In this document: positions 7,744-15,378 of the stretch, in pieces | Layout of the letters: each line of letters starts with the position of its first letter | Numbering within the stretch: the stretch's first letter is position 1 | Source of the DNA: Lachnospiraceae bacterium | GTDB taxonomy: Bacteria > Bacillota > Clostridia > Lachnospirales > Lachnospiraceae | DNA length: 38,064 nt | Assembly: GCA_015057365.1 (NCBI GenBank) | Contig: SVEN01000026.1 | Coordinates: forward strand, 1-38,064 | Reading direction: 5' to 3' | Position numbers and translations under genes: made by a program | Notes under the pieces: generated by a model | What the model was told of the DNA's origin: nothing | Database searches by the model: none | The model's input: the letters and a program-made list of their open reading frames with translations, nothing else

Positions 7744-9258
7744 CTATTTACTTTTCCCTCTAAGGGATGCTCTATCAACCTTTCCATTTGCATTTAACGG
7801 CAATTTTTCTTTTATTATTATTTCCGCCGGTAACATATATTTCGGGATTTTTTCTTTTAACGCCGCATATATTTCTTTCGGAGATATCACTTCATTTACC
7901 ACACAATATAATAATATCTTCCTTCTTTCGTCATCATAAATCGCACAACACATATTCATCTGGCGTAAACCATATGCCGCCATCTCTATTTCCCCTAATT
8001 CAATTCGATAGCCCATATGCTTAATTTGAAAATCTTTTCTACCTATATACTCCAATTCTCCAAACTCATTATATCGTACAATATCTCCTGTTCGGTATAT
8101 CAAATCGTAATATACAGAGTTTAACGGATTTTCCACAAACACTTCCTTTGTCTTATCTCTATTTCTATAATATCCATTCGACAAGCAGGTTCCTCTTATA
8201 CACAACTCACCTTCTCCACTATACACTAAATGATTACTCTCATCCAACACCATAATACCTGTATTTCCACAAGGCCTACCAATTGGTAAAATTTCATCAT
8301 CTTCAAACTTCCTATTCACTTCATAATATGTACATGCATATGCCGCCTCTGTCGGTCCATATAGATTAACAAATTTTGTTTCTGGATAATATCTACGCCA
8401 CACATTTAAATGTTTATTTGGCATAATCTCGCCGCAAAACATAACCATACGCAATCCTTCGATCAGATTCTCCGCAAAATAATCTTTGCTTGTTATTGTA
8501 ATCAAAGCCGAAGGCACCCATATCAATACATTTATCTTTTGCTTATTAATATATTCAATCAGTTTGTTAGGAAAAACAAACAACATCTCCGGTATAATAT
8601 CCAATGTAGCCCCACATACTAAAGGTGTATATATGTCCGGCATAGATGCATCAAAATAAAAAGGAGCTTGATTTCCCAATACAACATCCTCATCAAACTT
8701 TAATGTATCACATTGCCATTCTATATAATCAATTACAGCTCTATGGCTAATTACCACCCCTTTAGGTACACCCGTCGATCCCGATGTAAATAAAATATAT
8801 GCCGGATCGCAATCAATAATAGAATTCCTTCCTTCAAGTTTCTCGTGTGTTACATAATTTAAATCCTCCCACTTGTCTAATATCAAATATTTACCAAGAA
8901 AACCCAAGCGTTTTAAACAGCCCACATACTTTTCTTCTGTAATCACTACTTTCGCATTCAAGCAATCTAAAATCATATTTATGCGTTCTTCCGGCATCTT
9001 GACATCTAGTGGAACATAATAATTTCCACTATATAGCACTCCAAGCAAAGATATATATTCTATTATTCCTTTCTCACAAAATATAATAATCGGCGAATTC
9101 ACTATCCCCTCACAGCCTATGTTAATCTTCGCAGCAATATTTTTTGCGCAATTAAAAACATCTTCAAACGACAATCTTTCCTCTCCTGCTTGCAATGCAA
9201 TTTTTTTCGGTCGATTCTCCATTTGTCGATCTAAATATTGTGTTAAATTAGTTATCAT
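7744..9258 (-). CDS. DltA-like amino acid adenylating enzyme (carrier-protein ligase)
   Basis: 504 residues, the usual DltA length. Adenylation-domain cores are all present: LFTSGSTGVPKG (A3), NQAPFYFDASMPDIY (A4, with the Asp that binds a substrate amino group), MFCGEIMP (keeping the cysteine that lines the D-alanine pocket in DltA), NLYGPTEAAY (A5), YRTGDIVR (A7), GRKDFQIKHMGYRIELGEIE (A8) and the catalytic lysine in LPLNANGKVDR (A10). The family activates an amino acid as the AMP ester and loads it onto a phosphopantetheine thiol. It overlaps the carrier-protein gene by 11 bp, so that protein is the likely acceptor. D-alanine or another small amino acid is the best guess. No DltB-type O-acyltransferase is present nearby. 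Confidence 0.88.
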   Translation of the reverse strand: MITNLTQYLDRQMENRPKKIALQAGEERLSFEDVFNCAKNIAAKINIGCEGIVNSPIIIFCEKGIIEYISLLGVLYSGNYYVPLDVKMPEERINMILDCLNAKVVITEEKYVGCLKRLGFLGKYLILDKWEDLNYVTHEKLEGRNSIIDCDPAYILFTSGSTGVPKGVVISHRAVIDYIEWQCDTLKFDEDVVLGNQAPFYFDASMPDIYTPLVCGATLDIIPEMLFVFPNKLIEYINKQKINVLIWVPSALITITSKDYFAENLIEGLRMVMFCGEIMPNKHLNVWRRYYPETKFVNLYGPTEAAYACTYYEVNRKFEDDEILPIGRPCGNTGIMVLDESNHLVYSGEGELCIRGTCLSNGYYRNRDKTKEVFVENPLNSVYYDLIYRTGDIVRYNEFGELEYIGRKDFQIKHMGYRIELGEIEMAAYGLRQMNMCCAIYDDERRKILLYCVVNEVISPKEIYAALKEKIPKYMLPAEIIIKEKLPLNANGKVDRASLRGKSK

Positions 9259-9493
9259 TTTTCTCCCTCATCAAACTTCTTACCATTTTTGCGACGCTGA
9301 CAACTGTTTGAAAATTTTCAAGTTGTAATTTTTCAAACGATATCTCAATTTTATACTTCTGCTCGAGTTCTGTTATCAAAACTAATATTCCTGTCGAATC
9401 TATAATCTCCTCCTTTAAAAGCAATGATTCCTCATTAATATCAATATACGGATTAATCTCTTGCAATATCGTTAAAATCTCTTGTTCCATCAT
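9248..9493 (-). CDS. Acyl/aminoacyl carrier protein (DltC-like)
   Basis: 81 residues, acidic, with a four-helix carrier-protein pattern. The phosphopantetheine attachment site reads EEIIDSTGILVLITELE, with serine in a DST rather than the commoner DSL context, then YKIEISFEKL and a C-terminal helix. Length and spacing resemble DltC. The gene overlaps its neighbours by 11 bp (DltA-like) and 4 bp (SGNH-like), indicating translational coupling. It would be loaded by the DltA-like enzyme and perhaps also by the CitC-like domain of the large protein. No phosphopantetheinyl transferase is seen in the window, so a housekeeping enzyme must activate it. Confidence 0.9.
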   Translation of the reverse strand: MMEQEILTILQEINPYIDINEESLLLKEEIIDSTGILVLITELEQKYKIEISFEKLQLENFQTVVSVAKMVRSLMREKNDN

Positions 9494-10698
9494 CTTGTCT
9501 CCTTAATAACTTCATATAATACTTTAGCAATTTTTCCTCTACCAACTTCATTTGCCGTTTCATCTGGAGTAGTTGGTTCTGCAAAACATTCCATAGTTAA
9601 AGCATAACTCAAATCCAATAACTCAATTTCCCTTTCAGCTAATATCCTTTTAATACATTGTAAGTTTTTATTATACTTTTCTTCAAACACTTCACCAAAC
9701 AGATTTCTCCCCATCTGATAATTTACAGGTGGTACAAACGGAATTACTTTAATCCCTTCAGCATCTGCTACATCCAAAATTTTCAGCAAATACCGAACTC
9801 CCTCTGTCTCAGTATCAAGTTCATACATGTAGTTTAATTTAAAATAATTCCTACATTTTACTTCTGTATTCCCACCTGCTTTCTCAGTGCCAATAAAAAA
9901 TTCCATTTGAATATTTTTACTTCTTTCTTCTGTCAAAGCTACATATTCTTCAAACTCAGCATCACTTTTCTTCATATTTCTCAAAAGAAGCTGTAACAAT
10001 TCTGTATGTTGAGATCTAGGCAACAGATGCTGTTTTCCCGTTAATGTATCGAAATTAATCATCAAAACAAGGCGTTTCGGTTTCATTTCATTCATTATTT
10101 GCCCTCGAAAAATGTTATAATGTGCACGTAACCCCATCCCATGCATTGCTAATACCTTCATATCCTCTTTTTCACATTTTTCAAGTAGCATTTCACGCAA
10201 ATTCCGGTCATCTTTGTCAAAAACCGAGATTTTCGAAAATTCACAATCCCCCATTACTAATGTTCCATTTTTGTATTCTCGCAAAAATTCAGCAACATAT
10301 TTTTCATACAAGTCCGTTTTTACTACAAAATAATCTTGATTTTTGCGGAAATTCTTTTTATTCAGGTCAGCTTCTATCTTGACACTATTTTCCGCTGAAA
10401 TTAAAACCAATACTTTTTCTTGTTTTCTTAAACTATCTAATTCTTTCGGAGAAACTATCAAAAACTCATCAATATATCCCCCCCACTTCTGTTCATTACT
10501 ATCCACAAAGAATAGGTTTGTAAACCCTTTTCTTTTAAAATAATACGAAAACTCCGTTCCTCTTATCCCAGCCCCCCATATCGCCACTCTGCAGTCTTGC
10601 AAGATCTCTTTATTATTCTCATACCATATATCAAACTCCTCATAATCTTCTCTATTAACTGATGTAACCGGCCACGCAAAATTCATTTTCTCGCTCAT
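9490..10698 (-). CDS. Rossmann-like plus SGNH-like protein of the modification operon
   Basis: 402 residues. The N-terminal domain (about 35-140) has a nucleotide-binding-like motif, VAIWGAGIRGTEF, then FFVDSNEQKWGG, of the kind found fused to sugar-modifying enzymes. The C-terminal part (about 145-400) starts with TLVMGDCEFSK, resembling SGNH block I with the serine replaced or shifted, and contains IKVIPFVPPVNY and a terminal DETANEVGRGKIA. The terminal element sits where SGNH/DltD proteins have D-x-x-H, but no histidine is there, so classical hydrolase activity is doubtful. Placed next to DltA- and DltC-like genes, it could accept or hand on the activated group as DltD does; that is inference. 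It has no signal peptide or membrane segment. Confidence 0.65.
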   Translation of the reverse strand: MSEKMNFAWPVTSVNREDYEEFDIWYENNKEILQDCRVAIWGAGIRGTEFSYYFKRKGFTNLFFVDSNEQKWGGYIDEFLIVSPKELDSLRKQEKVLVLISAENSVKIEADLNKKNFRKNQDYFVVKTDLYEKYVAEFLREYKNGTLVMGDCEFSKISVFDKDDRNLREMLLEKCEKEDMKVLAMHGMGLRAHYNIFRGQIMNEMKPKRLVLMINFDTLTGKQHLLPRSQHTELLQLLLRNMKKSDAEFEEYVALTEERSKNIQMEFFIGTEKAGGNTEVKCRNYFKLNYMYELDTETEGVRYLLKILDVADAEGIKVIPFVPPVNYQMGRNLFGEVFEEKYNKNLQCIKRILAEREIELLDLSYALTMECFAEPTTPDETANEVGRGKIAKVLYEVIKETR

Positions 10699-10728
10699 TT
10701 ATACTTTCTCCTCATAAAACTTTATTTT

Positions 10729-11673
10729 CTATCGGATATACTTCCTCATAAACTCCTTCTCAAACTCCTCAATATACTCCGACCCGTAAAACTCCTCATA
10801 ATGCTCCGTCAATTCTTTCTTTACAAACTCCAACTGCTTCTGACAGGCTACCAAGTTATTTCTCGAGATCTTGTTGCACATGGATATCATGTAGGACCAC
10901 TCACTATACTGCGCATAGTCTGCAATCTTCGGAAGCTTCGTAGAGAGGAATTCCGTCCGTTCCCGAAAGGCGTCAAAGTACTCGTCCAGCTGCTCCGGAG
11001 TCAGGAGCAAATCGTTTGTGGTAAACGCCGAATTATTTCCCGGATGTCGCCAAAAACAATACTTCGGCACACCATGAGCCGCCACCTTATTTGCTATTGC
11101 GAAATATTTATATGTTGCTCGAATATCATCATATTTTCCTTCCGGCAAGAAACGAACCTCATCAAACAGTTCTCTCTTCACCAACTTCGTCGGCATGGCC
11201 GCATTGCACTTTTTACGCTTCAGAAGCATAATCACCGCTTCTTCCGGCGTCATCACAAGCTTTTCCTCAAACACGCAATTCGGAAGGAACTCCCCCTCCA
11301 CTTCTTTGGTGGAGCCGCAGAAAGAAATCTCCGCCCCAGCCTCTTTTGCCAGCCCGTACAAAAACTCCAGCATATCCGGTTCTGCCGTGTCGTCATCATC
11401 AATAAACGTCACATATTCTCCCTTCGCCGCATCCAATCCCGCATTTCGTCCGGTACCGATGTTACTCTTTGGGATGTGAAGCACACGGATGCGAGCATCT
11501 TTCTTTGCGTACTCCTCTGCAATTTCGCCGCTTCGGTCTGTGGAACCGTTGTCTACAATGATGTACTCAAAGTCCCGCATGGTTTGGGCTAAGATGGACT
11601 CGATCGCCCGTCCCACCAACGCCTCCCTGTTGTAGGTCAGCATGATAACGCTTACTTTTACCATTTGATCCAA
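10729..11673 (-). CDS. GT2-family glycosyltransferase
   Basis: 314 residues. The GT-A fold signature of family 2 is clear: VSVIMLTYNREALVGRAIES, then YIIVDNGSTDRSGEIAEE, GRNAGLDAAKGEYVTFIDDDD (the metal-binding DxD), and a C-terminal helical region. These enzymes transfer a sugar from a nucleotide donor with inversion. The TTG at 11673 lies 8 nt after GAGGTGAT and overlaps the rfbF gene by 16 bp; an ATG at 11664 is the alternative. In this operon the likely acceptor is the flagellin glycan or flagellin itself. A CDP-glucose-derived donor is possible given the neighbouring gene, though most GT2 enzymes use UDP or dTDP sugars. The exact specificity is unknown. Confidence 0.9.
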   Translation of the reverse strand: MDQMVKVSVIMLTYNREALVGRAIESILAQTMRDFEYIIVDNGSTDRSGEIAEEYAKKDARIRVLHIPKSNIGTGRNAGLDAAKGEYVTFIDDDDTAEPDMLEFLYGLAKEAGAEISFCGSTKEVEGEFLPNCVFEEKLVMTPEEAVIMLLKRKKCNAAMPTKLVKRELFDEVRFLPEGKYDDIRATYKYFAIANKVAAHGVPKYCFWRHPGNNSAFTTNDLLLTPEQLDEYFDAFRERTEFLSTKLPKIADYAQYSEWSYMISMCNKISRNNLVACQKQLEFVKKELTEHYEEFYGSEYIEEFEKEFMRKYIR

Positions 11674-12431
11674 GGTGCATCACCTCTCTCCAGCATGTTT
11701 TCCAAATAGTTCTTGTCTCTCTGGGTATCCATACACTGCCAGAAGCCGTCATACTTGTACGCTACCAGTTCTCCCATGGAGGCCAATGTTTCAAACGGCT
11801 TCCGCTCCAGAATGGTGGAGTCCTCGTCTATCATATCAAAAATCTCCGGTCCCATTACCATGAAACCGGCGTTAATCCAGCCGCCTTCTTCCTTGCCCTT
11901 TTCCGTAAATTTTTGAATGACCTGATTTTCTCCGATGTCCAACACACCGAATTTATTGCCCGGCTGTACTGCGGTAATAGTGGCGATTTTCCCGTGGCTC
12001 TTGTGGAACTCCACCAGCTTATTAATGTCCACATCCGATACACCGTCACCGTAGGTGCAAAGGAACGGCTCGTCCCCGATGTAGTTGCGGATGCGCTTGA
12101 TACGTCCGCCGGTCTGGGTATGGAGACCGGTGTCCACCAGCGTCACCTTCCACGGCTCCGCCACGTTGTTGTGTACAATCATATCATTTCCGTTGGTAAA
12201 GTCAAAGGTAATATCAGAACGGTGCAGATAGTAGTCCGCAAAGTACTCCTTGATGATATGGCCCTTATAACCGCAACAGATTACAAATTCGTTAAATCCA
12301 TAATGGGAATAGCCTTTCATAATGTGCCAGAGAATCGGCGCATCTCCGATGGCAATCATCGGCTTCGGCTTTAAATGACTTTCTTCGCTGATACGGGTTC
12401 CGAGACCACCCGCCAAGATAACAACCTTCAT
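11658..12431 (-). CDS. rfbF: Glucose-1-phosphate cytidylyltransferase
   Basis: 257 residues, full length for RfbF. The N-terminus MKVVILAGGLGTRISEES is the nucleotidyltransferase signature, followed by KPKPMIAIGDAPILWHIMK, YGDGVSDVDI and WINAGFMVMGPEIFD. The enzyme makes CDP-glucose from CTP and glucose-1-phosphate, normally the entry to CDP-dideoxyhexoses. The next enzyme of that route, CDP-glucose 4,6-dehydratase (RfbG), is not in the window. It may lie elsewhere, or CDP-glucose may be used directly. This is the first gene of the operon, 85 bp downstream of a perfect sigma-28 -10 element. By eye its base composition (48% GC in 12001-12060) is higher than the middle of the operon (33% in 8041-8100). 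Confidence 0.93.
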   Translation of the reverse strand: MKVVILAGGLGTRISEESHLKPKPMIAIGDAPILWHIMKGYSHYGFNEFVICCGYKGHIIKEYFADYYLHRSDITFDFTNGNDMIVHNNVAEPWKVTLVDTGLHTQTGGRIKRIRNYIGDEPFLCTYGDGVSDVDINKLVEFHKSHGKIATITAVQPGNKFGVLDIGENQVIQKFTEKGKEEGGWINAGFMVMGPEIFDMIDEDSTILERKPFETLASMGELVAYKYDGFWQCMDTQRDKNYLENMLERGDAPWIKW

Positions 12432-12515
12432 ACCTTCTCCCCTTTTCTGCTGTATTTCACGATGTCCCGAAAATTCTTTTGAGGCATCCTTTTTCTAATA
12501 TACCTATATGAAAAT

Positions 12516-12543
12516 ATATCGGCAAACAAGGGGGAAATCTTTA
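12516..12543 (-). promoter_or_regulatory. Sigma-28 promoter of the modification operon
   Basis: On the minus strand TAAA (12543-12540) is followed after 16 nt by GCCGATAT (12523-12516). This is a perfect match to the Gram-positive sigma-D consensus, with the same spacer length as the flagellin promoter. It lies 85 bp upstream of the rfbF ATG and would switch on the nine-gene operon together with the filament genes. Confidence 0.88.
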
Positions 12544-12929
12544 GAAATCTTTCTAAATCCAAAAACATTTTTAGAAAATTTCTTCAATGCTTTTATTGAG
12601 CATTACGTAATACTTCGCAATCCCCTCTTCTATGCGGCTTCCATCCTTTTTTCCGCCGCCAAAATCTTTGTGCAATATCGCCAAATTTCGCTCTAATCTT
12701 TGTGAACTATTCCGAGATAGTATTCTTTTCAACTCTGTGCTACACTATATCTATGATGTCGGGAACCGCTCTCTCGACATCCCCCATCGGAGCCGTGCCC
12801 GTCCGACACAGCGCGCGTGTCAAGGCATATTGATTAATACTGCTCCGGTTCTTCGGCGAGTCCGCCGGATGATTCCATGGAATGAAGTATGCAACATAAC
12901 GTATGATTATTTCACGAAGGAGGAGTAAC
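12544..12929. other. Intergenic region upstream of the intact Rpn gene
   Basis: Nothing gene-like is seen. From 12755 to 12781 the arms GATGTCG and CGACATC form a hairpin. 12786-12833 is the block shared with the remnant at 676-723 and contains the small stem GACAC/GTGTC around GCGCGC. A ribosome binding site (AAGGAGGAG) begins at 12918. The Rpn promoter probably lies before 12786, but no convincing -35/-10 pair was picked out. Confidence 0.5.
12786..12833 (+). repeat. 48-bp direct repeat, 5' flank of Rpn element (copy at 676-723)
   Basis: Identical at 46 of 48 positions to 676-723, in the same orientation. It lies outside coding sequence in both places, so its conservation suggests it belongs to the mobile or repeated unit rather than to the protein. 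The inner GACACAGCGCGCGTGTC can fold as a hairpin. Confidence 0.85.
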
Positions 12930-13772
12930 TTGTCAAACTTACAACATTGTACATCACTACAAGAAGCCACCGGTAAAATAGACTACCGGCTCATGAACGA
13001 CTGCATGTTTCATGTGGTCTTCCAGAAGAACCTCAAAGCACTGCGAGGACTTTGTGCCTCCCTGCTCCATATGCATCCGGAAGAAATCCTCTCCGTAGAG
13101 GTACTGAATCCGATTGAATTCGGAGAACAACCAAGGGACAAAGAATTTATTCTTGACCTGAAGGTAATGTTAAACAACGACCGCATCCTGAACTTTGAAG
13201 TGCAGGTCATCAATGGAAAGAACTGGCCGGAACGCTCTCTAAGCTATGCCTGTCGCACCTTTGATCAGCTCATGCAGGGCCAGGACTATATTAAGGCAAA
13301 GCCTGTCTATCATATCGGATTTCTGGATTTTAATTTGGAGCACCTCTCCCCAGAATTCTATGCCACATTCAAACTTCTAAATGTAAAAAGTCACGAAATA
13401 TATAGTAGCAAATTTGTCTTATCTGTGGTAAACTTAAATCAGATAGAGCTCGCCACAGAGGAAGACCGCAAGTACGGTATCGACCACTGGGCACGATTGT
13501 TCAAAGCTGATACCTGGGAGGCGATTATGAAAATGGCACAAGAAAACGAATACGTTTCCGATGCTGCGGAAACCCTACTCCAATCAAATCAGGATCTCAA
13601 AATCCGTTCCTACTGCGAGGCGGTAGAGGAAGCCCGCAGAGTCCGCCGCGGATTGGAAAGGCTGGTTGCCGAAAAGGACGAGGTCATTGCCGAGAAAGAC
13701 GAGGTAATCGCCGGAAAGGATGCAGAAATTGCTCACTTAAAAGCTTTACTGGCAGCTGTACAACAGAAGTAG
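12930..13772 (+). CDS. Rpn family recombination-promoting nuclease / putative transposase
   Basis: 280 residues from the TTG at 12930, chosen because AAGGAGGAG ends 4 nt before it; the ATG at 12903 has no such site. The protein has the PD-(D/E)XK transposase-like layout of the Rpn family: KIDYRLMNDCMFHVVFQ, then DKEFILDLKV with the active-site Asp, and LNFEVQVI with the E-x-Q motif. The C-terminal 40 residues are heptad-like EKDEVIA repeats predicted to form a coiled coil, as is usual here. Rpn proteins are DNA endonucleases that can raise RecA-independent recombination. The gene points away from the modification operon and sits immediately upstream of it, with a collapsed sister copy at the operon's far end. 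Confidence 0.88.
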   Translation: MSNLQHCTSLQEATGKIDYRLMNDCMFHVVFQKNLKALRGLCASLLHMHPEEILSVEVLNPIEFGEQPRDKEFILDLKVMLNNDRILNFEVQVINGKNWPERSLSYACRTFDQLMQGQDYIKAKPVYHIGFLDFNLEHLSPEFYATFKLLNVKSHEIYSSKFVLSVVNLNQIELATEEDRKYGIDHWARLFKADTWEAIMKMAQENEYVSDAAETLLQSNQDLKIRSYCEAVEEARRVRRGLERLVAEKDEVIAEKDEVIAGKDAEIAHLKALLAAVQQK

Positions 13773-13784
13773 CAGAACACACAA

Positions 13785-13815
13785 GGCCCCTTGAACTTCC
13801 AAGGGGCCGTTTTTC
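13785..13815 (+). terminator. Rho-independent terminator of the Rpn gene
   Basis: GGCCCCTTG and CAAGGGGCC form a 9-bp stem around a six-base loop, followed by GTTTTTC. The corresponding hairpin after the remnant copy (863-905) has the same GCCCCTTG core with a longer loop. Confidence 0.85.
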
Positions 13816-13820
13816 TATCC

Positions 13821-15245
13821 TTATTCTCTTTCCCCTCTCGCATCCCCCTTTTTCATCCCATATTGATTCTCACTCATCTTCTCCTTTATCGTTCTCCCAT
13901 CCTCCCTTATCTCCTCCCGGTACACCTCCACCGTCACGCTGTCTTTCTTTTCCTCCGTCACCACACTTTCTAACGTTACACCCTCCCGTTTTGCTCCCTC
14001 GTTTCCGTACACCGTCACCTTAACCTCCGTCCCGGTAGCCTCACAAAGCAAAAGTACCGGTGCTTTGGTGGTATTCTTAAATTTCAAATCCTTATAGTCC
14101 CCGGCAATGGCCGCATCTCTTCCCAAAGGGACATAGCCGACCGGCAGGGAATGGGGATGTCGCTCCGTAATCTCCAGACGTGTTTGTAATAAAGCATTGT
14201 AAAGCGTGGAGGACAACTGACATACGCCACCTCCGATGCTTTCCGACAACTGCCCGTCGATGTAGGTACCGCCCTGCGCATAGCCGTTTGCCTCCGTAAA
14301 AGGCATCAAGGCCGCTGCCACGGAAAATTCCTCTCCCGGCAGTACCACCGCCCCGTGAAGCTTTGCCGCACCGGCGCGTATGTTCTGTGCTCTTCCGCTT
14401 CCTGCTCCGGCATAGGATGTGGTAAAGCTCCCGATGATTTTATTACAGCCTCTTGCTTGTACCGTAGTTAGTCCCGGCATCAGGGCAGTCCCCTTTACAT
14501 AAAACCGCAGCACCAGTCCTTCCACCGGGCCCGTCTGCATCCGTTTCGTCGCCTCCCCTGCTACAGTCTCTGCCTCCTGCCACAGCTTCTCCGTTTCCAG
14601 CCGGTAGCCCCGTCTGCTTTCCGTCACCTTCACCTGTCCGTCCTCCCAGGCCACCGTCGCATCCTGTCGCTCCCGTTCCGTAACTTCACAAAGCAAGTCG
14701 ATATACTCTCCGAACCGGTCCTCCTCCCAGGAAAAAGAAGCCTCCGCCTCCCGCGCCCGGTACGGCCTCCCGGTTACCGCCGCATACAACCATTCCCACA
14801 CCTTTGCTTCGCCGCTCTGTTCCGCCACCGACTGCAGCATTTTCTCCGTATCCGGCCGGAACATCGGACCTTTTACGGTTACACACACCTCGTTTTCCTG
14901 TACCGTAAGCCTAATCAGCGGCAACTCACCACTCTCAATATTCCCCACTAATATGTTCTCTGCCTTGTTCCCTTTTTCATTCATTTTCCTCACCCGTTCC
15001 TCCAGTTCCTCCCGCATCTCCGGCAAAAACCGGCACCGTACCTCCGTCACCGTCTCCGGTAGCATACCGACCAAGACCTCCTCTGCCTCGTCCATCGTCA
15101 TTCCCGAGAAATCCCGTCCGCACACCGTCACTCCCGGCGCAATCCGTCCGGCATTCCCTTTCTTCACCGCAACCCCTGCCGCAAACACCGCTGCCGAAAG
15201 CACCAGCACTCCTACCAAACCATATGTAACCACCCGTTTTAACAT
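13821..15245 (-). CDS. VanW family protein
   Basis: 474 residues. An N-terminal membrane segment (about 7-27, VGVLVLSAAVFAAGVAV) anchors the protein with the rest outside. Residues about 35-260 form the YoaR/PG-binding-4-like region (IAPGVTVCGRDFSGMTMDEA). The VanW core spans about 275-395, with ARGCNKIIGSFTTSY, VVLPGEEFSVAAAL, GGGVCQLSSTLYNALLQ and ERHPHSLPVGYVPLG. A short G5-like tail follows. VanW proteins are envelope-associated and named from vancomycin gene clusters; their biochemical role is unclear. Codon use and GC are higher than in the neighbouring operon, so it probably belongs to the native backbone. The family is secure. Confidence 0.9.
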   Translation of the reverse strand: MLKRVVTYGLVGVLVLSAAVFAAGVAVKKGNAGRIAPGVTVCGRDFSGMTMDEAEEVLVGMLPETVTEVRCRFLPEMREELEERVRKMNEKGNKAENILVGNIESGELPLIRLTVQENEVCVTVKGPMFRPDTEKMLQSVAEQSGEAKVWEWLYAAVTGRPYRAREAEASFSWEEDRFGEYIDLLCEVTERERQDATVAWEDGQVKVTESRRGYRLETEKLWQEAETVAGEATKRMQTGPVEGLVLRFYVKGTALMPGLTTVQARGCNKIIGSFTTSYAGAGSGRAQNIRAGAAKLHGAVVLPGEEFSVAAALMPFTEANGYAQGGTYIDGQLSESIGGGVCQLSSTLYNALLQTRLEITERHPHSLPVGYVPLGRDAAIAGDYKDLKFKNTTKAPVLLLCEATGTEVKVTVYGNEGAKREGVTLESVVTEEKKDSVTVEVYREEIREDGRTIKEKMSENQYGMKKGDARGERE

Positions 15246-15378
15246 CCTGTCCGCCTTCCGAAGGTATTCGTTATTTCATATTCCTATAAAACAACTATAT
15301 GGTTCGTTTCTCAGCTTATGCCGATATACCGACGATTCTCCACACGTTTTCTTTCATATGTTTTGTACAGTTCCGATG
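15246..15378. other. Upstream region of the VanW gene
   Basis: No gene. It should hold the vanW-family promoter, but no clear -35/-10 pair was identified. A plus-strand GCCGATAT at 15320-15327 lacks a TAAA box at the right distance. Confidence 0.4.

Noticed and set aside
7599..7793. 64-codon minus-strand frame overlapping the end of the DltA-like gene
   Set aside because: Its first part is a shadow of the DltA-like gene's last codons and there is no ribosome binding site at its start. Only the part in the gap is kept, as a weak finding.
12903..12929. ATG at 12903 as start of the Rpn gene
   Set aside because: The GGAGGAG site lies downstream of it and directly in front of the TTG at 12930.
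676..13815. The two Rpn copies read as a classical composite transposon
   Set aside because: No terminal inverted repeats or target-site duplications are visible, and Rpn proteins are not shown to move DNA like IS transposases. Only recombination between direct copies is proposed.
15320..15327. Plus-strand GCCGATAT resembling a sigma-28 -10
   Set aside because: No TAAA lies 15-16 bp upstream; the nearest is about 29 bp away, and no gene starts downstream on that strand.
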